A stretch of DNA of 64,000 nucleotides from Timema cristinae (GCA_039000515.1 JBCFYV010001001.1:13663620-13727619); one strand, 5' to 3'; shown: positions 11,001 through 22,952, counted from the stretch's first letter. Numbers and translations are program-made. Notes: generated by a model not told the origin, from the sequence alone.

Positions 11001-11814
11001 GCCCATAGGTAATAACGTTAATATATTATTAACAAAAAAATAAACTGAAAGATTAATAAATAGGCATTAGAGTCCAAGTTTGTTTTTATTATATTTTATT
11101 CATCAAATTTAATTTTAACGTGTGATTATTCCAAAAATTAAAACATTGTTCATAGAAACATTGCATGAAGTGAATTTGGTTGATAAACACCCGGTATTCA
11201 CTCAAGAAGAGAATGGCGATGGGTGTTCCGGGAGTGGTCTGGAATTCGACGTTTCATTTCTTTAAAAAGCCATATATTACTTTTTATTTTACCAGAAGTG
11301 TTAAAGAAAATACCGACGACTTTGCACTAAGAAGTGAGACTTTAAATCATTTTAAAGTGAAATAAGAAAACGAAAAGTTCCTCTTTTTTTTTCATATATA
11401 TATTTATTTCTGACGGTGAATATGAGGAATTCTTGTAATGGACCAGTAGGTGGTTTATTGGGTTGAGAGGCAGTGTTGGAAAGTTGGGGTCCTACAATAC
11501 GGGAATAGATGGGAAACGTTTTAGTAATGAGGTTTGTTTACGTGGAGTTATGAGTCACGTTAGTGTAATAATTCCTCCACTTGTCGACGTGGTGTAATTG
11601 GAAATTATGACGACTATGCTTCATGCTGGACGGTAAAATATATATATATATATTGTGTAGCCCCTCTGTTTATATATATATATAACCTTATGAAACGAAG
11701 GAGAATACGATAAAGTCCTTCTTGGCTCTTCAAAATTAACTTCTTCTTTGCACAAATTAAATTTTAATTCTGGACCCACACCCGTGAGAGGGTCAGCGAA
11801 TAAAGGATTCAGTT

Positions 11815-12015
11815 TCATTTAGTTCGGTTTGATGGTGATGGAGAGATCTGGTTTTGATTCGCAGCTGGATGCACAGATTCCCCCCCCCCCCTTAAATAGT
11901 TCTTCACTTCTTCTCCAACCATATTTGGGTACATTTACTCTATAATTATACCTTTCTGCTCACTAGCCCATATTTTGTAATTAAATGCGAATAGCTCAAA
12001 CAGGTAATAAAATGC
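11815..12015 (+). mobile_element. SINE-B fragment with poly-C run
   Basis: It contains 'gatggtgatggagagatctg', 'gttttgattcgcagctgg', 'catatttgggtacattta' and 'gcgaatagctcaaacaggta'. A C homopolymer at about 11880-11892 interrupts the body. The 5' head is missing. Confidence 0.5.
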
Positions 12016-12072
12016 AATGTAAAAAATATAGTCTCCGACATAGTTTTTTTTGTATGTTTTATATATATTTTT

Positions 12073-12322
12073 TTAGCACTGCATTTTATTACCCATTTGG
12101 GCTACAAAACGTATGCACTAACTATGGTAATATGTTAAGGATGAGTAGTGTTGAAATTAGAAAATGTATGCCCGTATTTGCGTGGAAAGATAGTAGAAAA
12201 TCATCTGTGATAACCCACTCCTTGTGAACCAGACGGATATTCCAGCCCCTATCTTCCATTCATCTTCAGTCTAGATTATGGTGAGAGTAACTCCTTACAC
12301 CATGTGGCCACCGTAGCAGATT
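12073..12322 (-). mobile_element. SINE-B copy
   Basis: Reverse-strand tail 'tagcactgcattttattacc' then 'cccgtatttgcgtggaaaga', 'cattcatcttcagtctagat' and head 'gagagtaactccttacacca'. Near full length, diverged. Confidence 0.75.
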
Positions 12323-12642
12323 TTAGATTAGGTTGAAAATTAGTTTTCCCTCGTTGCGATAGCAGGTAGATCAAGACTGTTTAGGAATTTCCAGACAAGT
12401 GGTAGGTAGTAAGACAATTTGTTCTGATCAAGTGTTTAAATACAAAATTAGCGGGCTTAGTGTAGTAGGAAGGGCAAATTATTTTACCCAAGGCCACAAG
12501 AAGCTAGTTATCCCGTTTGGATATTTTGGAGATAATTTTATTTTTATTTGTTTTTATGTTCTCTCAAGAATAACTCTAATAAATGTAGATTTATTATTTC
12601 TACTATTATTTACTATTAGTATCAATGACAATAATTAAACCA

Positions 12643-12865
12643 ATGCCTGCATTGGTGGCCAAATAGTCTAAGCTCTAAAGTCTAAAGCATCACTCGCAAT
12701 GTATATTGTATTGATGGGTTTAAATCCCGGAAAGATGTACTTAACTGTTTCCCCCGATATATTCATGAAAATGTGATATAGTTTTGTTAAATTTTACCCT
12801 CATCCCTTACCTCATTAGTGTTAATAGGCGGATAGCTCAAAAGGTTAGCAAGACGCCACGAACAC
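12643..12865 (+). mobile_element. SINE-B copy (old)
   Basis: Head 'cattggtggccaaatagtct' with a short internal repeat of 'aagtctaaag', B box 'gggtttaaatccc', body 'cctcattagtgttaatag' and tail 'gttagcaagacgcca'. Confidence 0.6.
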
Positions 12866-13120
12866 TAATAAAAAAAAAGGTAGGCACTTGACCGATGAAT
12901 GCAATTGAAGGTAATATTAGATGAATACAAACTTGTAAATAATCGTTTCCTTGTGCATTAACGAAATAGGAGCACTCAAAGCCAATTAATTTTGTAGAGC
13001 AGTTAAATGTTGTAGAAGAAATCCCCTGTAACACGATTTCTACAAAGCATTTTATCGGGCAATCAATTACGATTGTTAAAGGTTTCTGACAGATGTGTCT
13101 AACGATGGCTGGCAATTATT
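12866..13120 (-). other. unassigned 92-codon open frame region
   Basis: A minus-strand frame is open from 13115 to 12837 with several cysteines, more balanced in composition than its flanks. No domain, start context or splice partner is recognisable. Its 3' part overlaps the preceding SINE-B tail, which argues against a conserved protein. Confidence 0.2.
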
Positions 13121-13351
13121 TTCTTGTTATTGTAATTTATATACAATAGAATGAGTTCATGCTAACAAGCTTTCTTCGAAATCAATTTTGGGAATGACTT
13201 GGCAGCATTTCTATAGGGTGTAAGAGTTTAATAAATAATAAGGGGCGAGTGGGGGGAAAAGTGCAAACTTAAATTAACCGCAGAATATTAAATTATGTTT
13301 TAGTCGTTAAAAAATCTAAGGATAAGAATTTTTATATTTTATAGTCAAACT

Positions 13352-13530
13352 AATTGCATCGGTAGGCAAGCGGTCTAAAAATCTCGTCTAATCTGGTTTT
13401 ATGGTTGACAGGTAGTTTGGGGTTTGAGTCCTGAATATTCATACTGAGAGTTTTTTTTTTTCATAAAAGTTCTTCCACTATCCCTCTATTTAAATGCGAC
13501 TACTTGTTTCACGTGTGTATAGATTTACAT
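13352..13530 (+). mobile_element. SINE-B fragment (very old)
   Basis: Head 'gcatcggtaggcaagcggtc' and B-box-like 'gggtttgagtcctg' are followed by 'tccctctatttaaatgcgac'. The 3' end is lost. Confidence 0.4.
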
Positions 13531-13876
13531 ACAAACACTGCTATACACCATAAAATATGTTAATTAACCAATATTATAATTAAAACCTTTGCGAACCTTT
13601 CCCTCTGTCATTCAATGTTCTTAAATCCTCACTATATTATATTATGGGTAGCCCGAATAGATGAATGTTTTCCGGTACATTTTCTATAGGAAATAATAAA
13701 TTAATTGGATCCCAAGGGAAGTGAATGTGTTGGTAAAGGTTTGGATAGGTAGATTTCATTATTAGGATAGTATAAGTTATTATCTACAGCAGACCTGGAA
13801 AACGTGACGTTAGTGATTCTTCAGCATTCAACCACTAAGCAACTTAACCGTTAGGTGAGTGTTATAAAGAGAAGTG

Positions 13877-14144
13877 TTTATTATTATTATTATTATTATT
13901 TAGCATCGTGTCTTACTAACCGTTCAGGTTATACGGTTTAAGTACTAATCATGCTAATGGATTAGGAATTGGGAAGGTTGAATTAGAGGCAGTGAACCCT
14001 CAGTTGCGTGGAGTGAGAGTGGAAAACCGTTTAGGGGTAAAAAAAAACAGTTCATCCGACCGAGCTTTGAGTCTCGATCTCCCCGTTCACAGTAATCGAG
14101 CTCTACACGACTAGCGCGTTAGTCAACTACGCCACCGAGGCGGG
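13877..14144 (-). mobile_element. SINE-B copy with target-site duplication
   Basis: An (att)n tail and 'gcatcgtgtcttactaaccg' lead into a complete body and head (B box complement 'tttgagtctcgatc', 'gcgcgttagtcaactacgcc'). It is flanked by 14 bp direct repeats at 13863-13876 and 14145-14158 (tataaagagaagtg versus tataaagggaagtg), good evidence of retroposition. Confidence 0.9.
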
Positions 14145-14491
14145 TATAAAGGGAAGTGAAATCGCTGTTGAGACGTTGTTGTAATTACTTATTAACATTT
14201 TTTTTAACGTATTCAAGATAAATTAAACATAAATAGTTGGTCCATTTCCCGGTAAATATTTAAATAATATTTTCCATCCTGCGTCTCTAATTAAGGCGAT
14301 ACATTGGAAAGCAGTTTATAGTATTGATTCGAAGTTTAGGGAATTAGATTTCATCGTTTGCTATCCGGATGTACATAAAACCTTTGATATGCGGAACCTC
14401 GAAACTAGCTTGGAAATGAAAGTACACGGAAAATATCTATCTTGGGAGAAAAACGGAATAAAACTAATTTTTTATATTAATTACACATTAT

Positions 14492-14738
14492 TTTAGCAGC
14501 ACGTCCTACGACCCATTCGGTTTATATACCAATGTACTAATTACACTATTGTATTAAGGACTTGGCAGGTTTAATTGATATGAATAGTACCTGCAGTTGC
14601 GTGAAAGGGAGTGGAAAAACATTTATGGAAAACTTACCTTGAGTACATCCGACTCGGATCGAACCCCGATCGCCTTGTCCTCAGCAGTTTAATCTATTGT
14701 TAGCGTAGAATCTTATACCATACAGCCCCCAAAGCGAG
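14492..14738 (-). mobile_element. SINE-B copy
   Basis: Tail 'ttttagcagcacgtcctacg', then 'agttgcgtgaaagggagtgg', 'atcgaaccccgatcgccttg' and head 'gttagcgtagaatcttatac'. No clear target-site duplication. Confidence 0.75.
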
Positions 14739-15582
14739 TACCACACACATATTACCAAGACATACTACTCAATATGTTTGTTAAACTATAACATTGTTTC
14801 GTTTGATTTTTCAGTCACGTTGTATTTAATTTTATAAAACTATGCCTGTTTAAAATATATTCATGCCCAATGTATTTCAAATCGTTTCCTAAGAATGATA
14901 TAATTTAAAAGATATATCATATCTACTTGATAAACTAATAACTTTCATCGTTGGCCACGCAGACTGCACGTCTGTTTTTAATTGTCGGTGACCATAAAAT
15001 TGAAATTTGAATATCGTCGAGGTTTATTGAGTTGTTTTATTTCTTTATGTTTTCCTTATTTTTCCAACACAAAAATGTGGGTACATTTCCTCTAAAGCTC
15101 TACCTTACTAATCTCTACACCATTAATGTATTTAAATGGGTTTAAAATAAATGGGAAGTAAAATGCGGTAGGGGGGAAAAAAAATCTTTTAATAATCTTA
15201 GTTTCATTATCTTGTTTTATTTATTCTGTTTGATTTTAAAAAGTTACTTGAAATATATATTAAAAGCTAAAGCAACAACTTACACCTTCATGTGGTACAT
15301 TGTCACAAAAAGAAACTGTAATACTGTTGTTTTATTTGACTACTCCTTACCCAATAATGTAATGGTTATTTTAACATCTCAACTTTGTAGATTAAATATC
15401 ATATTAGGTTCTGTGTATTTAAAAAAAAATGTATTATTTATAACTGAAAAAAAAACACTGACCTTTTCTCATGTTTCCAAACCTAAGCACATAAACTCGA
15501 TCAACCAAAACTCACTCATATAATAGTTCAAAGACGCAACAGACGCCCACACGGTGAGCATAAAGCGTGTGCTCAGCCAAAC

Positions 15583-15870
15583 ATGAATCACCAACCTACA
15601 TCCACAACGGTCTCCACTGTTGACACCAACAATTATCAAGGTGCACCACTTGAAGACAAACGTGATGGGGGCGAGGCTCTAAACTATTTCACCAACATTC
15701 CCTCCTCCTCCTCCTCCTCCTCCTCCTCCTCCTCCTCCTCTTCTTCTTCTTCGTTCATCTGCCACACAAAGTCTTCTGCAAACAAGTCACCATTTACACT
15801 TGGCAGAAGATTTTTTTTTTTTTTTCAAGAGCTTCTCAGAAAACAAGGGCTTTGTGGTCAATCTTCTTGA
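15583..15870 (+). CDS. hypothetical open frame with poly-serine from a (tcc)n repeat
   Basis: A 95-codon frame begins MNHQPTSTTVSTVDTNNY and contains 17 consecutive serines encoded by (tcc)n/(tct)n at about 15701-15752. The first 40 codons are less AT-rich than the flanks and could be an exon. The C-terminal half runs through a poly-T stretch (FFFFF). No family is recognised and it may be chance. Confidence 0.2.
   Translation: MNHQPTSTTVSTVDTNNYQGAPLEDKRDGGEALNYFTNIPSSSSSSSSSSSSSSSSSFICHTKSSANKSPFTLGRRFFFFFQELLRKQGLCGQSS
15701..15752 (+). repeat. (tcc)n trinucleotide microsatellite
   Basis: An uninterrupted run of tcc units followed by several tct units. It accounts for the serine run in the overlapping open frame. 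Confidence 0.9.
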
Positions 15871-15930
15871 ATATTGTGTGGGCAAGTCACTCTGACCTTA
15901 CGGTGTGTAAGTTATATCATGATTTTGGCG

Positions 15931-16090
15931 GAAGGCCTTATTTCCTACCAAAATCTTACTTTATAGTAGTATGTTGGTAAGATAAAAGGCCTTCAGAACG
16001 GACGAATTACTACCGTTATAGAAGGTATTTTATCCTACCAAATTATTACTATACAATTGGGTTCCGATACGATATAAGGCCTTACCTAAT
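15931..16090. repeat. cluster of alternating inverted 21 bp motifs
   Basis: 'gaaggccttatttcctacca' (15931) is matched by its complement ending 'aaaaggccttc' at 15974-15994. A direct relative 'gaaggtattttatcctacca' is at 16021 and another inverted one, 'gatataaggcctta', near 16071. The block can form two adjacent stem-loops. Whether it is a TE end or a regulatory cluster is unknown. Confidence 0.6.
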
Positions 16091-16099
16091 GGGTTTCCT

Positions 16100-17286
16100 T
16101 CCAAAATCAGGTTACAGATGGGGAGAGAATATCTTCACAGATGAATGCTAATAGTATATTTTTTTTCTTAACCATGATCTAATCTTAAGGTTTAGTACAG
16201 TTGCCTGCCTACCAAGCCACATAGAGATGAATTAAACCTTTGTTTGTTTTGTAAAGAGAGAAAATAAAAATATTTCCTGTTTTTGTAGGTGATGTATTGG
16301 TTTTAGACTTTTGTTTGTTCTCAAATTTAAAAAAAATAAACGCACTTCATGAAATTTATTAAATTCTTAAACTTAATTATGTTATGAAGATGGAAATTGA
16401 GCTTTCTTACGAATACAGCCGTCACAGGATACGAGAATCGAATGTATTGGGCCAACCTGATGCCCTTCTTTTACCTTACATCGTTCCGCTATGACGTAGC
16501 TTCTATGATAGGGCTGTAGTGTAGTCCGTCAGTGTAAGACTGCTATCTTCCAGGTAAAACGGTGTATACATTTAAATATTGTTAGAACAGCCTCTTAAGT
16601 TTAACACAGCGTGTCGGATATGATTCAAAGATATATTTAAAAGACCATGCATTGATTATGATACATCAGAGTCAATGGAATGAGCCCGATTATGAGACCA
16701 TTAATGGATACTTTAGGTAGCAATTACGTTATAATTGGAAGTTTCCTGATTCAATTCCCGTGTCTAGGTGTAATTTTCAATTATGTTTAATTTATTCGTT
16801 TGGTCTAATATTTTAGGTAGTCTTATGTACTAGAAACTATTGAAGAAATAAGCTTGAATATTAAATAGTCAAAACTCAAAAGAGAACAAAGTTTACATAT
16901 TATCCAATAGAAAATTAGTCAAATGTTACAAAATATATATTTAAGTGTTCATTGAAGTATTTAATTTAAAAACATAAAAACTTTGGATTGGTATTGATTA
17001 GTTTTTATTGTAAGTATTTTGTAACTTAAAAAAATGTATTATCAACTATAAATCTTTCCGTTGAATTATATCAGTTTAAACCTTTATAATTATATTGAAG
17101 GTATTACAAATAACTATAAGTCTAGTAATTGTTCTACTCTCCAAATAGGTATCTATGTAAGTTATTTATGTTATATTTTCCTGTGTTCTATATCATGAGT
17201 TTATCGTTGTATGACGTTTTATAATCATATTGATTAAGTTCATGAAAGTTATTTATTTAATTTACTAAGTATTAACACAGTAACAC
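16100..17286. other. no gene identified
   Basis: AT-rich sequence. A weak tRNA-like 'gattcaattcccgtg' near 16750 may be a remnant of a SINE head. Nothing else is supportable. Confidence 0.5.
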
Positions 17287-17535
17287 TTGATTCGATGGCC
17301 ATATGGTCAAGGGCGTTACTATCGCAAATAGACTAGACTGCCGATGACAGGGATATCGGGGTTCAAATCCCAGTCCGGTGTACTGATGGTGGTTTTTCCT
17401 GAATGTTTTTCTATTCCCTCTTCCCACCCAAATGAGCTTCCTATAAGCATAACCTGCCTTATCCCCAGCTCATTAGTATAATCAGTACATAGTAGGCCTA
17501 TAGCCTGAACAGGAAATAAGGCGTAATGCTAAGAG
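17287..17535 (+). mobile_element. SINE-B copy, full length
   Basis: Head 'gatggccatatggtcaaggg', 'actagactgccgatgacagg', B box 'gggttcaaatcccag', body 'attagtataatcagtaca' and tail 'ataaggcgtaatgctaa'. It faces the minus-strand copy at 17650, an inverted SINE pair 115 bp apart. Confidence 0.85.
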
Positions 17536-17649
17536 AAACCTTTATAAAGTGGTTTTAAATGTGTAAATTTTTCATTTTATAAATTAACTTTTTAAACATC
17601 TCAAATCTTCCAAAGAAACTAATAAAATAAATTTATTTTCAATATTTGT

Positions 17650-17898
17650 TTAAGCCCTGCGTCTTACTACCCATTCGTGTTATAGCTTGTGTACTAATTA
17701 CGCTAATAGTTTTATGGATTAGGAAGGTTATATGTAGAGGAAGTGTACTCGCATTTGCGTGTAGGGAGAGTGGAAAAACCTTTTGAAAAAAACACCCTCA
17801 GTACACCCAACCGAGATTCGAACCTTGCTCTTCCAGTCACCGTCAGTCTAGTTTACTGCGAGAATAGTGCGTTACACTATATACCACTGAAGCAGGTA
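17650..17898 (-). mobile_element. SINE-B copy, full length
   Basis: Tail 'ccctgcgtcttactacccat', 'actcgcatttgcgtgtaggg', 'cccaaccgagattcgaacct' and head 'gtgcgttacactatatacca'. It is the inverted partner of the copy at 17287. Confidence 0.85.
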
Positions 17899-18084
17899 TA
17901 TTAATTTTAAAAATTTAAAGTATTTATGATGCTCAGGGAAAGTTTGTTAATGATTTTAATAATTTTGGCTCATTTGTTGTAATTAATATTTTTTAAATTT
18001 TTATTTTTTTTCAATTGACGAAGAAGCATTCAGCTTGTTTATGTTTCACGCATAATCCGTGAGGGTTAAACCAAACACTTAAAA

Positions 18085-18730
18085 TTGGGCAGCATAAACG
18101 CTATGCGAAGAGCGACCGTTATGGAAGACACCAGGAAAGTTGTAGAGGAACTTCAGTTGGATATTGTATGCTTAAAAGAGCCTTATGGTACAGTTGGTGG
18201 TAGGATTCAGCAAATGCCAGTTACTACAATGACAGTGAATCACCGATGAGTGCAATAGTTTTTTTTTAAGAAGTATATTAGGATCAATATTGCAACAAAA
18301 GGTTACTTGCGTCTAAATTATATCGGAATACCGCAGTCATCATAGTCAATATGTATTTCCAGTTAAGGAGGATATTGAACCGTACCAAATCAGCTGGAAG
18401 TGATAAGATGGCACTTAAAAAGGGAACTCCGATAATATATTCACTGATGTGAGCGCAATGCCTTGCTCAGCACACCTTCTTAAGATCAGATGGGAGAAAA
18501 GGCGGATATAGAGGTACAAGAGGGGTGAGAAGTTAGAAGAGGTTATAATTGCGAGACAATTGGAAGTATTGAATCAATTAGGTAGCCCATCGACTTATGT
18601 GGAAGAGTGGAGCCATTTCAAATATAGATGTGACAATCTGAACACCTGAGGTGATGAGATTGTTAGGGACTGGAATATACTGAATGAGATGACTACCTGT
18701 GATCATAATATGATCACCTTTGAGATAGAA
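18085..18730 (+). pseudogene. LINE endonuclease domain remnant
   Basis: Apurinic-endonuclease-like domain. 'KIGQ' at about 18082-18093 and 'MRRAT' at 18103 are in different frames, so one base is gained or lost between them. 'NTAVIIVN' follows at about 18327, and 'CDHNMITFE' near 18699-18725 has Cys where the catalytic Ser of SDH is usual. In-frame stops lie between these blocks. Confidence 0.75.
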
Positions 18731-19263
18731 AGAGTTATGACTGAAGACGTAGGGAGGGTTCAAGTCCAGATCAACATCAAAAAGGAAATTGGGATAAGCT
18801 CAGAGAGTACTGGTGTTTCCACTGTAGGTGGAAAAAGGGGAATGTGAAGCTAGTGCGAGTTCACGTTTTGGTGCATAGAGCCATGAGGAGTTTATTCCGA
18901 TAGTAAGAGAACACATTGAAGGTTAATAATATACCTTGTGGAGATAAACTTGGAAAACCAAGAGAGGGTGGCCCCAGGAGATACTAAAGATTCTTCGACC
19001 CTGATGGCCACGCTCTACTACTCACCATTTATAGGAACAAGAACGAGGAATTTGAGACTACCCTGACGTCGGGAAGAGGGAGATCTGGGAACGTTATGTA
19101 CAGAAGAATTGAGGAACAATGCTTTGGGAGTACCCTTTCAAGTATCGACTGGAAAATAAGGCCCCCAGAAATGATATCTAAGTTAAAGACGCCGAGTGGA
19201 GGTATGACTTCTTGTTGGGAAAATCTGTCAAGCTGTTGAGGCTACATTGCTTCCGAAAATGAC

Positions 19264-20441
19264 ATGAACGATAATGTTGATCATAAGACGGACAGAAGTG
19301 ACATGGTCAAAAATTATGACAACAGCGATATAACGTATCCAGTCACCTCAGATGAGATAGTGAGGACATTGGCTGGAATGAAGAGCAAGAAGGCTCTTGG
19401 CCCAGATGGGATCAGGGCTAATTACTTTAGCAGATCAGTAAGCAGGTAGCTTCCTTCTTAGCGTGTTTATGATTGGAACAAGGCCAGGTGCCTAATGTGT
19501 GGAAGCAGAGTGAATTGGTGATTCTGAGTAAAGGTAAATACACGGATCCGCAGCTCCCCAAAATCGTACAAACCAAATTTTTACTAAATTGTTGGGAAAT
19601 TGCAGTAGAAAATATTGTGCAACCGGTTAATAAAAAATTCGTCAGTCTGTTGGCATGCACCAACAGCAGTATGGATTTGGGAGGGGCAGATCCACGGAGG
19701 ATGCTATCTGCGAGGCCATGGACCTTGTCGATATGGCTAATGGGAAGTATGTAATAGGGATATTCGTATATATCTCGGGAGTTTTCTTAACTTGTAGTGG
19801 CTGGAGCTGTTTAAGAGGTTTAAGGGAAATAAATTATCAGGGGAGTCTCTACAAGGTTTTTATGGACTACTGTAGGGACAGATATGCTAGTCTGAAGTGT
19901 CCAGGAATATCAATAAGTAAGAAACTAACTAAAGCTTGTCCCCAGGGATCAGTCTGTGGACCCATCATTTGGGACGTAGGGCTCGATCCGGGTTTACTGG
20001 AGATCAAAACCCCTCCAGGAAAGGCGGGGTGGTTGCCTTGGGGATGACTTACTAATTGTTGTGAAGCTAAATCACGATTTCAACTGAAGCCAAGAGCTGG
20101 ATTAACTCTCGTTGCAAAAAAGTTAAGTCAAGTTTGGCGCCCACGAATACTACATACGTGCTGTCAAGAGGAGTGCTTAAGAGAGATCCGATAGTTAACA
20201 TAGGAAGACGACCATGTACGTTGCGTGTTAGGATGAGAAGCGTGGCTTCATGATGGACTTGGAGAGCATAAGTGCAAGGGCATTGAGAGTGATGAATAAA
20301 ATAATCAGTATTGGACAAGGGACATTTAGACTGTTTATGCTCTTAATATGTACATACTATCAGGTACTTCTGGTCTCTATTGTAGGTCACGGGGCCAGCA
20401 CATGGGTGCAGCAGTTGAGGAAGGTAAGAATGAAGAGGTAA
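19264..20441 (+). pseudogene. LINE reverse transcriptase domain remnant
   Basis: RT blocks appear in order: 'KSKKALGPDGIRANYF' (~19383), 'VPNVWKQSELVILSKGKY' (~19490), 'QYGFGRGRSTEDAICEA' (~19664), 'DISGxF'-like 'YISGVF' (~19770), 'KACPQGSVCGPIIWD' (~19931), and 'GDDLLIVV' (~20039) at the catalytic DD. Frame changes separate the blocks, so no intact enzyme is encoded. Confidence 0.85.
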
Positions 20442-20661
20442 ATCAGGAGTCTTCAGAGGAGAATCCTTCTGAAGCCCTCTGGTGCGTATAGGACTTTTGC
20501 AACAGATGCTCTGAGCATAGGCTTGGGTATCTGACCACCTAACTTGGAAATAAGGATGAGGGCAGCCATGTACTGGTTAAGGAAAGGGAAACTTGACAGA
20601 GTGGCTATACTAACCGGGGAAGAGTGGTGAGTAGCCGTCAAGTTCAGAAGTTTCTTGTTGA

Positions 20662-21118
20662 ATGAATGGCAAGAAGATTGAATGGAGCTGTTTTCCAAAT
20701 GTAGAAAAGAGACTAGGACTTGAATTCCTGCAGCCCTACCCGGGTTTGGTGCATTATATAACTGGTAATGGACCGTACAGGGCGGCCCTCTTTCTTAGGC
20801 GACTGACTGACTCAGGACAATGTGACTGCGGAAAGGAGACTACTCCTGAACATGTGGTTTTTGAGTGTGCGATTACTGCTGAGTGTAGAGAAGAGTTGCA
20901 GATACTGCTCCAAAGTGGGAGATGTATACCACATACTTAGAGATGTGGACAGGTGGAGTCTGCTGGATGCGATCGCAGGCAAGGTTTCGAAACGAGTGAG
21001 GGACAAGTACATAACTGAGTTGAAGCATAGGAGACAGGTGAGGCAAATGGGACAGACAGAAACTGGACAAGAAGAAGAGACAGAAGACGAAAGTGACGTT
21101 ATTGGTATAGTGACTTAA
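20662..21118 (+). pseudogene. LINE C-terminal zinc-knuckle region
   Basis: A frame encodes 'GLEFLQPYPGLVHYITG', 'GPYRAALFLRRL' and a C-x-C-x7-8-H-x4-C cluster (CDCGKETTPEHVVFEC, 20822-20869), the nucleic-acid-binding end of R1-type ORF2. A frameshift after it leads to an acidic tail ending at a TAA at 21116-21118. Confidence 0.75.
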
Positions 21119-21640
21119 CAATAACCTAGAATACTTTTACTAATTGGCACAAGAAATTAGATTAGGAATAAGTTATGATTGTTCCAGCTGGCGGGGTAGA
21201 GTGTGTTGGAACTCCTGGCTACCCGGAGCTCAGCTGAGGATAGGTGCTCTTTGGAGTCCAGTAGTGCAAACTGCTGATGAACCAGAGGGTGCTAAGTTAC
21301 CAGCTGAGGAGCGTTCAGAGGTAACATCGTTGGGAAGGGGGACATAGCCCCTCAATTGGATGGTCCGGCCCACTTGGGAAAAGTGAGATGCTGAGCTGGA
21401 GTTGTCGGGCGTCCGGTCCGGTCCAGTTAGGAGTAGGTGGAGGGCAATCTCCGGTAGGGCGCCTCCCCAGGTGGATGGAAAGGGGGATGCCCACGCCCAC
21501 TGGGGCTCTTACTGATCTGGGGACTATTGGATCCAGAGGATGGTGAGACACCCAGTGGGGCAGGGTACCGGTGTCATAATATGCCCGGGGTGGAACCACT
21601 AGTAGGAATATTAATTAGTATTAGGAATAAAAAAAAATTC
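21119..21640 (+). other. LINE 3' untranslated region
   Basis: A GC-rich block (notably 21190-21600) with overlapping open frames on both strands, unlike the AT-rich flanks. It follows the LINE stop codon directly and ends in a short A run at about 21629, so it is read as the element's 3' UTR. The frames at 21144-21347 and 21315-21599 are not genes. Confidence 0.65.
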
Positions 21641-22225
21641 AATTAGGTTCTACATTCCAACGTATATAATAGTAAATAAAGGACACATCTAAATGATGCT
21701 AACAAATTTAGATTGTAGAACTAGTTCCCGAGATACATTCTAGGATGTCGGGATAGATAGTTTAGGAAAATGAATAAATGTCCAATGCTGACCTAGGCTC
21801 CACAGCTGACGATGGAACTGTTTAGGACCCAAACAACTTTCAGCTTGATACTATACATACATAAAGTTATTATAATAATACTACGAAACATAAATTTAAA
21901 ATGTTGTGATTATTATAACTATTGTAGTACTATCATTATTATTAGACATTTTATTGCTTGACGAGTGCGAAAGTAAGTCACAGATGTCCATTAAGAAATG
22001 ATAGAGCATTGGTGTTCTAAGCAAATGATTCTATGTTCGATAATCGTGTCATGGCGCAAAATTTTGAAAACATATATTTAAATCATATTTATGAACAGAA
22101 ATTTTGAATTATATGTTGATTTAGATATAAGTCGACATTTAAATTGATAATGTGTAAGTTTACAGTAGTATTTAATGAAAGTTGCCCTATGCATGAAATA
22201 AAGGGCATATGGAAGTAGTTTTAAA

Positions 22226-22460
22226 CCCCCTTCAGAGTTGAATAGTCTAAGGCATCAGTCTCGTAATAACTAGACTGCCGATGATATGGAAATCGGGTTT
22301 TTAAACCGGGTTATGTGTATTAAGAGTGGTTTTCCAAAATGCCTTTCCAATCCCCATCCACAAAAATATTGTTACACTTCCTATACAATTCAACCTTACT
22401 CATCTTTAAACAATTAGCATAATTAGTCCATTGGCATAAAATCCAAACGTGTTGTTAGAT
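22226..22460 (+). mobile_element. SINE-B copy (old)
   Basis: 'gaatagtctaaggcatcagt', 'actagactgccgatgatatg', 'ggttttccaaaatgcctttc' and 'acaattagcataattagtcc' follow SINE-B order. The 3' terminal block is decayed. Confidence 0.7.
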
Positions 22461-22701
22461 AAGTAGATTGACTTGTGTGAAATATGGATCAATTTACAAT
22501 TATTTACAATCTAACCATGACAAATTAATTTATCCAAGCAAATATTCGCAGCTCATATGAGGTAAATCGTATTGGTGTGAAATTTTAGAACGGAGTGATA
22601 ACATTATGACCAACATGTACAAAGTCCAAATTTGATTAGTAGTGCTGATTTTATAACATTTCAATTAAATATTATAAATTTTACTTTTTATATTATATGA
22701 C

Positions 22702-22952
22702 CCACTTCCGTGGCCGCGTGGTCTAACTCACTACTCTCGCAGTAGACTAGACTGCAGATGAGGGGGAGATCAAGTTTCGAATCTCAGTCAGGTGTACTGA
22801 GGGTGATTTTTCCATAATGGTTTTCCACTCTACTTCCATGCGAATACGGGTAAAGTCCCTATAAATATAACCTCCCTAATCCCTAAAACCATAAGAGTAA
22901 TTAGTACATAAGCGTATAACTCTAACGGGTAGTAATACGCGGTGCTAAAAAA
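22702..22952 (+). mobile_element. SINE-B copy, full length, well preserved
   Basis: This is the best reference copy of the family: head 'ttccgtggccgcgtggtcta', 'tagactagactgcagatgag', B box 'gtttcgaatctcag', 'tccataatggttttccactc', 'aagagtaattagtacataag', tail 'gggtagtaatacgcggtgct' and an A run. Length about 245 bp. The last ~45 bp are shared with SINE-A. Confidence 0.9.

Larger units (their letters stand above)
18080..21640 (+). mobile_element. R1-clade-like LINE, degraded
   Basis: Reading along the plus strand with several frameshifts and stops: an endonuclease start (MRRATVMEDTRKVVEEL, LQLDIVCLKEPYG), 'CDHNMITFE' in place of the usual SDH motif, reverse-transcriptase blocks (KKALGPDGI, QYGFGRGRSTEDAI, PQGSVCGPIIW, GDDLLIVV), and a C-terminal zinc-knuckle region (CDCGKETTPEHVVFEC). 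A GC-richer 3' UTR of about 500 bp ends in a short A run near 21630. This order is that of R1-group site-specific or R1-like LINEs. No ORF1 was found and the 5' end is approximate. The copy cannot be active. Confidence 0.85.

Noticed and set aside
21144..21599. GC-rich open frames on both strands
   Set aside because: They lie in the LINE 3' UTR and show no protein motif.
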